Of a stretch of 64,000 bases of DNA, positions 22,281 through 32,326 are shown piece by piece. Position numbers and translations under genes: made by a program. The notes under the pieces were generated by a model. It did not search any database. It was not told the origin of the DNA and worked only from the letters and a program-made list of their open reading frames with translations. The DNA is from Tricholomella constricta (taxonomy: Eukaryota > Basidiomycota > Agaricomycetes > Agaricales > Lyophyllaceae): positions 2,232,001-2,296,000 of the forward strand of contig JAACJP010000002.1 in assembly GCA_013368375.1 (NCBI GenBank). The letters are read 5' to 3'. Position 1 is the first letter of the stretch. Each line of letters starts with the position of its first letter.

Positions 22281-22777
22281 TGTTAGGGGAACACCTGTTT
22301 GGTGATCACGTGACCATCCGATTCCTCGGACGAGCACGTGACCGACCGCTCCCCAGATGATCGCGATCCCGACCCCGACGCTCCGCCCCAAGCATCGGTG
22401 TACATACTTATAACTTCCTGTCGTTACTTCCCCTTCCAGCGCGCGCCCGATCCCGATTCCCGACATCCCGACGTCGGTCACCCGACCTCGTGCGCCTGCA
22501 CCCTGAGCCACGAGGATCGGACAGCGTCGGGAACGTGTACATACACGCGCCGCTGCCCATCCGTTATCATTTACGTACCATACACCCCAGAGAGCCGGCC
22601 CTCAAGTAGTTACTCGTATATAGTCATCCTCCTGACATGGGGGAATCCTTTACTCTATTCTCATTGGATTCCCCTCTGCCAGGTAGGTCTACTTACGTTC
22701 TCTCTAATCGTACATAATATAACATTGGATTCCCCTCTGCCAGCACGACTAAGCTCTGCGCTGAGGTCGCCCTAACA
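22281..22777 (+). repeat. 3' LTR of unit 2
   Basis: It has the same 497 bp and inverted ends as the other LTRs and is followed by target duplication GTGCT (22778-22782). On its minus strand it supplies 27 codons and a stop to the interrupted alpha-kinase frame. Confidence 0.95.
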
Positions 22778-25103
22778 GTGCTGGCTTGAGGAGTGACATC
22801 TGTTGGTATATCCCGAAGATCGACAACGGCACCCTTCAAACCAAGCTGTTTACAGAGTGTCTCGCACTTGTGTGCCTCGGACCATTCCTGCATACGCTTA
22901 CGCCCACCATCCCAGAATCCTGTATTTTGGCCGGAGCTAGACTATTGTGTCAGCGGAAGAGAAAGCGCTATACAGGTGACGTTACTCACGAATGTGCTTG
23001 AGGGTCAAATAAAATGACTTCTTTGTCCGGGCCAATAACACCTGAGGTACATGCAATATAAGCACAAGTGATGAGCGCACGAAAAAAAGCATACCCTGCA
23101 AGTCAGTCATCAAGAGGCCTCCGTCTGTGTCCACCAGGATATGATGTGCGAAAGCATCAATTGCGCGCCCAATTGAGTCGACATTGTCCCCTGCCGTGTC
23201 ACATCCACTGAACTTGCGTTCGGTGTAAAGGCCACTTGTGGTGAGAAGAGGTGCAGCTAAAAATGTCTTGAATGTTAGGCTTCGGGAGTCTTGCTCCCCT
23301 GCAGTCGGCTGCGGTAGTAAGCCTGATGTGACTGTTCCAAGAAACGCGTCGCGGAAGTTCCATCGTATACCTGTCGAGCGTCATGAATTCTCACATTCTC
23401 AATATGAATTAAACATACTTACTTGGTATCTCCACGCACTTGGAAGCTGCTCGCGCCGCGAATGATTCAGCAAAGTATTGGCCAAGAGCCAGCAGGCGCA
23501 ATTCCGCAGTCAAATCAATCAAGTTCTGAGATTCGGTAACATTGTCTGGCTTGCACTGAAATACAGCATACATTTTTCCTTTCATGCGACCCTATACCAG
23601 AATATTAATCATCGATCTGACGAGAATAAGTCTAAACTCACAAGGAAGGCGTACTTCATCAGTCCTTTTGCAAGGTATCCGCCCTTGGGTTTGTCGCCCA
23701 CATTATGTTTCCAATCACGAGAAATTTTGATGGCCTGCTCTTCAATGCTGATATGCTCATCAACGTTGCCGAATTCATCAACGGTGAATGTTGTTGGTGT
23801 AAATTGGTAACGGTCATATCTAATTTCCAAATCTTCATTGGAAACAATAGCAGGCACCTTTCGAGGACGGTAGGAGCTTGTATACTGAGTGGTAGAGGAG
23901 ATACCTGGCCGACATGATACGTAAGAATATTGTATGTACAAGTAAAATAGAGGTGAACTTACTGCAAGCCGCTTTGCGCTTGGCAGGTGCACGAGCTGTA
24001 GAGGCTACCCTACTACTGCGCATAGATGATCTGGTGGCGTGAGCGGCAGGCTCATCTTCGTCATCTGACCAGTCCTATGATGATATTATCAGGTTCCGAA
24101 ACTAATGTGGTCAAAATCAAGGACTTACACGATGGGCTTCATATACAAAGACTCGAAGAGGGATGTTCTTGCTTTTGATATCCGTGTCACTCAGCTTTGC
24201 ATCATTTCTGAGTTGATTAAACATTCTTTCGACAGTTCCGCGAAACTGATCATCGTCCGGGTTGATATTGTGGACCTTCGTTGCAAGGGCAACACCAAAG
24301 GTAGGCCTAGTGCGATGGTTGACATTGAGAACATAATCAAAAGTTGTGAACAAAACGTCGCTCACTCTTCAAAATTTAACATGCTTGTATTAAGATGCTG
24401 GGAGGGTGGCGACGCAAGCAACGCTTTCTTTAGCTCTACCTTTGCATACTGAAAAACACTGGGAGTAGGATCGGAACCATAAAACCTCTTGAGAATGGGT
24501 AAGAGCTGCGTCTACGGGGTTGTCAGCACATCAATAATTGTCAGTGAAGTTGAAACGGCGAACCTTCTTAGCTTTGGTCCCATTGGCTGGGAATATGAAT
24601 AGCGACATCTCGATCGTGACAGTGTCGGCTTTGCTTTGTTTCTTCAGCGCGAGAAGACGTTCCTTGTTTTGAGTCGCAGTTCGAAGGGCAGGGTTCTGAC
24701 TGTTCGCGGACTGGTTTAATCGGTGCTCAGACGCTCTCTCTTGATGTTCAATTGCACGGTCTAAAATATTTTGCCCAACATCGACACCTGAGTGTCGAGC
24801 ACAATGAGTATTTGGAAAAGCAATAACATGACACATGACGTACGTTGCGCTCCCTGGTCCTTTGGTTCGCACCCGCCACAAAAGTCTCTTTTCATGAATC
24901 GGTACACTACTCCACACTCGATACACTGTGGTATGGCCTTTGATAACTAAGGTTAGATGGAATTCACCCGAATTAAATGCAGGACTGACCTCGGCCGCTG
25001 CAAGCTCAGCATCAGAAGTGACGCTAAGGCGCTTCATGCACTTCTTGCACAGTGGATCGAAAAGCTTCGGAAAATTAGTGCCACACTCAGAACAGATACC
25101 CAT
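22693..25103 (-). CDS. alpha-type protein kinase with N-terminal zinc ribbons; C-terminal tail replaced by LTR sequence
   Basis: Atypical (alpha/MHCK-EF2K-like) Ser/Thr kinase. Eleven exons fit: 25103-24990, 24946-24844, 24787-24564, 24511-24366, 24306-24129, 24074-23963, 23904-23642, 23591-23423, 23370-23095, 23041-22990 and 22936-22693, giving 626 aa with consistent phases. Two CxxC pairs (CSECG...CKKC, CIECG...CGGC) form an N-terminal zinc region; a Ser/Arg linker follows; the kinase part (about 305-590) has YAVFQCKP, LLMTDLQG, FDPQAH, GFWDGG and the zinc-binding HKCETLC. The first intron (43 nt) is short but restores the second CxxC pair. A gypsy array is inserted after the codon for Ser in PQAST. 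The native 21-residue tail lies at 10540-10469; instead the frame reads 27 LTR-derived residues to a stop. The catalytic domain is intact, so the gene may still work. Confidence 0.85.
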
Positions 25104-25499
25104 TGTAGTCTGTGTGGAAAAGACCTTCGGTACTGTGTGGTAAATTAGCTGTCAAACTTTATTCTTATAGCACCTAGCAAGATCAGTGAATTTTGTATCA
25201 GCCAGAGCATTCTCAGCCCACAGGGGGAGAATCAATACTCTTAAAGCACAGGGAGCATGGCGCGATACTGGCATAACATGGTCAGTCAATACCCTAGCCT
25301 GAGCTGCCGCGGCGCATGGGGTCAACGTAGTTGTATGCGGTGTTGTCGCCGCTTCGTACGACCCAGAAGGCGTGCTACATGGGTGCACGGCGGAGAAGAC
25401 GTCAGAGGTGGGGCTACAGAAAAATGGAAAAAGGAAATGAAAAACACGCACACCGTGGAGATGGAAAGGATGCTGATTTTTTTTTGGGAGAGGGGGTGG
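25104..25499. other. intergenic; probable 5' region of the alpha-kinase
   Basis: No conserved frame is seen, and the laccase copper motifs that should follow the neighbouring fragment are absent. T- and A-rich stretches are present but no clear promoter element. Confidence 0.4.
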
Positions 25500-26144
25500 T
25501 TAGCAACAGTTTCGCACTGCATATGTGTGATGAGGACATACAGGGCCGCTCCTGGTGCTAGGCAGCGCGGGGAGTGATACCTCGATAACCTTGTTTTTTG
25601 GTAAGGCGATGACCATTCCCTGGGGGAGCAGCTCCTGGGGCTTATACGTTCCATTCAAGATCTGGAGGAGCACCGGGACCGTGGGCGACTCGAAGGAGTG
25701 GCCATTCATCTCGAAACGAAACGCGGCATTGTTGAAGCTCTGGACGATGTTGAGGTTGACATCGGCGCCGCCCTTCCACGGGTTGCCGGGCACGTGCGCG
25801 TCGTACAAGGCGTGGAGGTTGACCTCCTTCAGCGGGTTCTTCACGCTGAGCACGGTGGTGGGGTCAACGGCGGGGGCACCGCCGTACCGCAGGATGGCCA
25901 TGTTCCGTCCCCCGTCGTAGCCGGGGTTCCCGCGGTCGGGGTTGGCCCGCACCCAGTAGTTGCTGACGGCTTGCGTGGCGTTAACGACGACGGAGTACCG
26001 CTGCCCTGCGAACATCTCGAGCGAGTCGACGATGAGGGGCCATGTGTATTCGCCGTCGGCCTCGATGACCTTGAGGTTGTGCTTGTCGATGGCGAAGGTG
26101 AAGGCGGCGGAGCAGGCCATGTTGACGATGCGGAAGCGGTAGTG
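25500..26144 (-). pseudogene. laccase (multicopper oxidase) fragment, truncated at both ends
   Basis: The minus-strand frame begins HYRFRIVNMACS, continues through FAIDKHNLKVIEADG, QRYSVVVNA, NYWVRANP, GGRNMAILRY, VDPTT and PPTVPVLLQILNG-like segments, and ends KNKVIEVSLPAL before running into unrelated sequence and a stop at 25500. This is the end of cupredoxin domain 2 and start of domain 3. The upstream VIN segment (26161-26150) is in another frame, so a small deletion has broken the reading frame. The copper ligands HWHG, HSH, HPFHLHGH and HCHIDWH are all missing, so the product could not be an active laccase. Intronless over 640 bp. It may be the remains of a gene broken by rearrangement at the edge of the duplicated block. 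Confidence 0.8.
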
Positions 26145-27557
26145 TTTGTTCGTTGATCACGGAGAGGGGGACATTCTGAATGAGCATGGGCTGGTAAGAA
26201 TGATAGAGATGTAGACACTTCATGGTATTGGCAGCAAGAATTTGTGTAGACAACATGCGACGGCGAGATGACATGAGCGTTCAAACAACAGAGATTTTGC
26301 CATGCGTATCGTACAGTACCGGGGAGGTTCCGTGTCACACTGTGCTGTTCTGTATGATGCAGTGAGTATGGTGTGCAAAAGCTCAGCCTATACACAAATG
26401 AAACACACACCAAAATGCGCCCCCGAGTAAAGAATTTGGTGGAGCAAAGCGGCTGAACGGTCCTAGAGGGCAAGGCCAGCGGCGCGGGGGCTGGGGATAG
26501 AGGTAGAGTCTGTGGTAATTAGTCAATGACATGAATTATCAGAAACTTACCAATGGTTGTGATGAAGTCTCCAGAATTGTACCCAGTCATATGTTGTTCA
26601 ACAAAGCGTGTTTCGTCTTGAGACGAAACGCGGTCAAAGATGCACGTGACTTCGTTTGTTGAATGTGATATTACACACGCACAGGCCACCTGACAGTCGG
26701 CGACGAAGTCCAACTCAAAGAAAAGTAACACGAATGGTTTGACATCTCCGCAACGAGGAGGATAGGGGTCTCAGCATTGCCTAAGTAAATTTCTTATGTC
26801 CAAACACTACTTTATCTAATGAGCTACCGGTTGAATGTAAAAATTGATCAGTATGAAGTTGAAATCCTGGCTGATACAGCTGGTGCACCGTACCATATAC
26901 ATAATAAAACATCCGAAATGCGGGAACAAGATTGACATCGAAGACACAGGCGCCAGGCATCGCGGGTTCCAAATCCAAGTCCTCGGCCGTCCTTGGGGCC
27001 CTGAGAATAATGTCTGTGTAATGAAAAGAAATTACGATGAGTACATAACGCACAACCGATGTACCAGCTTACAACCATAATCATGATATAAATGGCTCCC
27101 ATACACACTTAAGCTTGTCTTCCCAATTATCCCTCACCTAACCCTTCCTTGCGCGCGCCAGGCGTCCTTGGCGGATCGGCTGAAAGATTACGCCGTTGCC
27201 CTGTGATTGAGACTGAGTCCAACGATTTTCTGCACGACGACGATATCGGGTGATCTGCCAGTTAGAAGAAACAAATGTGCAATCCTCAACAGTAGTGAAC
27301 ATTGAGAGAAAAAAACCTGTGAATCGTGAGTTGATCGCCTGCGCGCTGGTGATATCAGCGACAAACCTTGCGCCCTCAGACAATACTTAGGGAAGCTCAT
27401 CCAATGCAGTCTGCTTAATTCCTTTCGAATGCGCCGCGATCAACCTTTAGTAGACTCTTAAGTCGTTTTAAGCAAGGGCAATTTTTCAGTTCACCTTAGA
27501 GTTGCGCAAAAAGACGCACCAAGGGAAGCCATGCGCGTCGGGTGTGTCAACCAAGCA
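26145..27557. other. outer part of duplicated block B, no firm gene
   Basis: On the minus strand, 27400-27190, 27110-27040 and 26900-26860 match 2870-3080, 3140-3320 and 7884-7925 of block A. Open minus frames (for example with MFTTVEDCTFVSSNWQI and DLEPAMPGACVFDVNLVP) could be exons of an unrecognised gene, but exon joining is not convincing and the A copy lacks matching frames. 26160-26500 shows no laccase N-terminus. Confidence 0.35.
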
Positions 27558-27637
27558 TGACCGAGACAGGGGTCGAACCTGCAATCTCCTGATAGAGCGT
27601 ATCGTAGTCAGACGCGATGCCATTTCGCCACACGGCC
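27558..27637 (-). tRNA. tRNA-Arg(ACG) with an 8-nt intron
   Basis: Its exons are identical to the tRNA at 2628-2710, including the T-T acceptor mismatch; the anticodon is at 27605-27603. The intron is TACGCTCT, three bases shorter and one base different. Box A and box B are intact, and an A-run at 27508-27512 gives TTTTT on the transcribed strand. It is part of the inverted A/B duplication. Confidence 0.85.
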
Positions 27638-27879
27638 ATTACTTTTTGGAGCCGACCGGCACAACTTCAAGGATTCCCACGACCTGCCAGCAGCAAACTT
27701 AAGTATTCAGCTCCCTCTTGATTCACTTCGCCTCCACTTCGAGTCCGTCACTATGTCACTCATGAACTCATCCTGGAAGACCATTTGAATATTCACGCCC
27801 TCCTCCATATAAATATGCAATTACACGAATGAGGAATAGGGTCGCTCCAGCTTGAAATGGACGAATATACGACCTCTCG

Positions 27880-28264
27880 AACCAGACACTACTTTCTTAC
27901 CCCGCTACAGCTGTTTAATGACGCTGGCACGATATTATGGAACAAATGCCAGCTCTTTGAACGCGCATCATTGCCTTAGTTCAAGTTGGTTCAAAACCGA
28001 CTTATTATCTTGCATTTGAAAGAAGATCGAGTATTTAAAGGTCGCGTTATCGGAGTGTTTGTCTTGAGGCGACCGGATACTTATAGCCTTACTGACGACG
28101 AATATCGGCGCAGGCCGTGCCGTCATCGACCTTTCCATGCCGCGTCTCTCCCAAGTGCGCTGCCCCTCGATTCTTTTCGATGTCTTCAATGCTCCTCCTT
28201 TCCGACCATGATAAATAACTTTCGTGGACCAGCGCTCTCCCTGATCAGGCTAACACCAGTCTAA
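27880..28264 (+). pseudogene. F-box gene relic (copy B side)
   Basis: The frame from 27986 contains GVFVLRRPDTYSL, a Cys/Arg-rich stretch and MINNFRGPALSLIRLT. These align with DVFVLRRPDAYED and SISHDFRGSAPLLTSLTLN in the intact F-box gene at 32327-33754. Upstream, TTCTTACCCCGCTACAGCTGT resembles the FPYPLAAVC region but is out of frame. Less than a third of the gene remains. Confidence 0.55.
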
Positions 28265-28971
28265 ATAAGCCCAGAGGGCCTGACTTTGGACCCTTTCCAC
28301 TTTTTTAATCCGGCCTGGATCAACGTCGACCGACGTAACTTCCTATTTGCCTGCAGGACTGCCCTTCTGGTTCCCCTGAGTCCCACCCCCCGCCCCCGGG
28401 GCCGGGGGAAGCACCTCTCCCACGTCTACGATCGCGATTGACCACCTTTTCACTCGGAAGCACAGCTTCAGGAAGCCTTGGGGTGCCTTGGGCAACGTGA
28501 GCGTGTCTGAGTGGGGTCTGCTCGTGGCTTCTAAAGTGGGTAGGGTTACATAGCTCGAACTGAAGACACTCACTGGCACGCCCGGAATGCAGGATAGCTG
28601 GTCTTCAAGTATCACGGTTGTTAGTACGCCTCATGTTTACAGATATCTTATCTCGAAAACATCTATCAGCCACAAGTCATAATATCCTAAAGAAGTGAAA
28701 TGTCTGTTCGTGGTCGGCGTTTCCGCTTTCATTAATGGCTTCAACGATTTTGATGCATGAGGGCCTTGGATCCCCTCGACGTGGGCACTTATTCGTCCAC
28801 CATCTTTTGTTTTTCGGGAAAAGCACTAATTTTATCATCAGATGTCTAAAGAGGATGCTCACTACCTGCGCGAAGGTCCTGGACTTCCAGTCCCACATAT
28901 CAAGTCATCTCCGGTGACCCGACCGCCCTCCATTCCCAACCGGGTCCCGGATAATCCACGATCTTCTGGCG
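28265..28971. other. duplicated spacer downstream of 7-TM copy B
   Basis: The reverse complement matches 1720-2240 (copy A), and 28740-28970 matches 38405-38620 (copy C). The ORF containing TLPKAPQGFLKLCF has a partner in A, TLPRAPQGFTEVGL, but surrounding frames differ, so I do not call a gene. Confidence 0.4.
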
Positions 28972-30366
28972 TTACATGTTCGGTGGCGCTACTGTGATGT
29001 TGACTGGCTCCAGAGCCTTCGTCGCATCCTCGACATGTGCATCTGGTGTGTTTTGGTTGATAGTACATATGCCAAATGTCTCAACCATGGAACGACGCTG
29101 GTGCACAAGGACGACGATTAAGCATGGGTACATCGCCTGAAAGGCTGTATCAGGCCATTTCAAGCAGCTGCAGAATATCTCAGACATGCATACCGTGAAA
29201 TCGAGGTAAACAATGAAAACCACCGAAGCGATGGATGCTAACGTGGAGCTGGCACGTTGGTCCAAGAAATACATGACCACGTTTACTAACTGAAGGAGGA
29301 GCTGGATCAGGGATGCGTCATGATATTGAGACGGATTACCAAACCTGGATCAGGGAGTAGATTAGCCCTGATTCGATTAGGACACTCAGAACCTTGTGCA
29401 CATGCGACACCCTTCTACGACGGCGCGGGATATGAACCAATTTGTTGAACGCCCTGCGCTCGAGATTGAACAGGAGTCAGTATGATACATCGAACATGGG
29501 CAAGTATTCCTTGACTTGCCAGAGTCTATACATGACCAGCAGCGTAGCAACAGTATTGGCTGCGAAAGACAAAACCCAGGTCGCGGCCTGCATTTGGGAC
29601 ACCAACTTGAAACTGATTCCTGTGTCATGCACTAAAAGAATCCATTGGTCATAATTGAAAGTTACGGCCATCAACAGTGCAAAGTACGCCACACCGGTCC
29701 CTGTGCGCAAGTACTCGCGTCAGAGTGAAGTCATTTTGCTGAGATATACACATTACCAATGGTTCCGAGTAACAAAACGAGTGGAATGAGCATCATCCAT
29801 CGTTGCCCAGAAAAAAGCACCCAGGCCCTCCAGATGACCACAACGTCGCTGTTGATGAACTGCATTGCATTGAGGACGCGTCGATCATGACGGTACATGG
29901 GAGAAGCTCACAAGAGACACATGAGCGAATGAGTTGATCGTCTCTGGAATCATCGTTCTTTTGTTCACTGCCGCAAAATCCAGTGCCGCCTCGGCGATGG
30001 TTTCCTTCAGCTGAGTAATATTGAAGAAGAGCAAGCAGCTCGAGTGGAGGCCGAGGAGGAGGAAGCTCGTGAGACTTATGTACAACGTGACACGACCTGG
30101 TCCAGCCTGTACGCCACGCCGCCTGCGAACGCCAATCAGAGGAATGGTGAGAGACTACATCAGGCACTTACAAAGTCACCGACATAGATAAAGTGAACAG
30201 CGCAAGGTATATTCCTGCAAACAAAGTCAGTGGCAGCTGTTGTCTGTGTGAGGGGAGACGACAGGCACTGCTCACCATAGAGTAAAATGTGTATAGACAA
30301 AGAAATGAAGTTCTCCAAAGCGACGCGTCCGACATGCTGAATGGCAGAACGTTCCTCGGGACTCAT
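28972..30366 (-). CDS. seven-transmembrane protein, family copy B
   Basis: It has the same eight-exon layout as copy A, with ATG at 30366 (MSPEERSAIQHVGRVALENF) and a TAA after PPNM. Exons 1 and 2 are 91 and 43 nt as in copy A. Hydrophobic segments include LYISLTSFLLLGL, LIPLVLLLGTI and WVLSFAANTVATLLVMYRLW; the exon after the LWQ splice begins RRAFNKLVHIPRRRRR, a basic loop. No stop or frameshift was found in the joined exons. It faces away from the F-box gene at 32327, with about 2 kb between the starts. Confidence 0.7.
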
Positions 30367-32326
30367 GCTTAAAAACAGCGCGCCATCACAGTCACCTTCT
30401 GTTGCCTATAAACCATGCACAAAAAATAAAATGATGTGAAGCGAGATTGTCTGGAAGCAGTCCACCATATTTCATCATGATACAATGAGGGCTATAGATA
30501 TTTCGACGTTAATATGGCTGTGATGAACAATGATGATGCTCACCTGAGGAAGCCACAGGCAAGGAGTTATGATGAGAGATTGATCATCGACATTCTGGCT
30601 CTGCGAGGGTTTGGCTCTTCGAAGATTATAAACATCATGCAATGAGCGGCCCAGGGTCCTGGTACACAAACCCCACTCTCTGTTGAAGAACCAGAATTAG
30701 GGAAGAAGTGGACAAAACAGAATATGGTTCTGAGGACGCGTTTCTGGTGTGTGATTTTGACGGCCCCAATTCGGTTCGAGGCTGAACGTCGGACCAGTCT
30801 TTCCGACTTGGATGACGGTAATCGATCGCATCAGCGAATTTGAGAGGCTGAATATGTGGTGTGAAGGATTTCATCAAACAGTACAACAATAGTCGGAGAC
30901 CAAGCTGCGATCAGAAGAACCTCCACATTACAAAGGCAGTGGAACATGATAGCGAGATGACAGTCTGGTATCATCGTACCGAGGCGAGAATTCATCGCCG
31001 GTTCCATCTAACACGACATAATGGTTGATTGCTTCAAAAGGGTAACTTGACCCAATGCTCTCTCCGGATAATGGAGAGAGGCAGTTGAGGTTCAGAGGGA
31101 ACAGAATGTGTGACCGACGCACTGCGTTTGAACTCAACACGGAATTGTAAACTTCCGCACCCGGCTGACACCCCAACAGCCGTCGAGCTTCGTTGTGTGC
31201 TGGGACTTCAAGTCATAGAGAGCGATCGCGGGCTAGAGAGAGGCCGGCAGGTGCGCGGGATTCGTCTTTGACTCGGCGATGTCATAGATTTGCAATATTC
31301 GGGCCATGCAGGCACACTAATGGTCTGTCGCGCGTTGTGAGTGAGAAGCGTCATTCGAGTCCCCGCGAGGATCCCACAAAACCTCCTAAATCCAGTGATA
31401 GCCAGTCCGCGCTCATAGATCATGATTTTGATAAATCGGACATTCACCTGGATAGAACCAAAGAAAGAAAAGGCCAGAAGGGCTGAAAATAGTACGGACT
31501 GCGCTCGTTATGAGCATCAGAAGGGCGATTGTGTCATGATGGAGGTCGTTACCTCGGCGCGCCTGCTTCTATAAAACCGAAAACGAAAATCTATCATCGG
31601 CGCCGCGCTTGCGAGCACAAAATCCCCGCAAAAAGGGCTTACGCGGCTGCCTGGGATGGTCGTGCATGAAGTTCATCAGATGACAACAACGCTGCAAATC
31701 GAAAATACACAACCTGCGTTGACTGGAGGGAGAGGGAGCGAACCTTGATTTCTCAGAACGGCTTATGGGTTTTAGGTAGACACTTGTTAAAACTTATAAT
31801 CCGGAAGATCTCGGTATTTGGCACGGATATGACCTCCAGGAAGGAAGATATAGATGTAAGCGATCAATAGCATGAAATGATCAGCGCATCGGCGCTACTG
31901 GTGGAATGTTGATGAATTGACGAAGATGTAACAGCTTTGGCTCCTGCACTAAACGAAAGGGGTTACTGGGATAGACTGGGATGTTAAGGCGATTTTGGGG
32001 CTTACGAGCATCCCATATCATCTAAGAAACTAGCAGAGATGGTTTGCCATCACTTGCTTTGCATGTAGGGAGCAAGATATAAAGATATCGATAGGATCCG
32101 CTGGCCGCCTGAAAATGTATTAACCGTGACATTCTAATGTCAAGACGAAAAAGTGCGACGTCGGTGACTCAGTCACTGTGGCTTGCATCGCTGGTGCAAA
32201 CCGTGCTTAATCTTTGTTTGGAACAACGACAAACCAGACATTGTTGCCGGGAAATCAACGGGAAATGCCGCGTTCATCTTTGCTCGCCGCAAGCTCGCAT
32301 CGTTCACCGATAACTCTCTTGAAGCT
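30367..32326. other. divergent intergenic region, duplicated in block C
   Basis: The 5' flank of copy B to about 30690 matches the flanks of copies A and C. 31160-31700 matches 40790-41560 in copy C, including GATAGAACCAAAGAAAGAAAAGGCCAGAAG. A plus-strand frame at 31193-31486 is not conserved as a protein in C. It probably holds promoters of both flanking genes. Confidence 0.4.

Larger units (their letters stand above)
10541..22777 (+). mobile_element. tandem Ty3/gypsy chromovirus array: LTR-internal-LTR-internal-LTR
   Basis: Three 497-bp LTRs (10541-11037, 16411-16907, 22281-22777) alternate with two 5373-bp internal regions; the period is exactly 5870 bp. Each LTR begins TGTTAGGG and ends CCCTAACA, and a single 5-bp duplication flanks the array. 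Each unit has gag, pol (protease, RT, RNase H, integrase, chromodomain), a self-primer site and a polypurine tract. The two units differ at 12495/18365 and 14307/20177, both synonymous in pol; I saw no LTR differences. This implies a very recent insertion or duplication and two potentially active copies. Confidence 0.95.

Noticed and set aside
24947..24989. Reading through the first kinase intron, which is open in frame
   Set aside because: Splicing restores the second CxxC pair (CIECG...CGGC) and uses good GTCAGT and CTAAC...TTAG signals; reading through gives no zinc ligands.
30774..30784. GGTTCGAGGCT as a tRNA B box
   Set aside because: No A box or foldable arms around it; it lies in the conserved 5' flank of the 7-TM genes.
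32183..32326. 48-codon N-terminal extension of the F-box protein
   Set aside because: It begins at TTG with no upstream ATG in frame, and the F-box helix begins right after the ATG at 32327.
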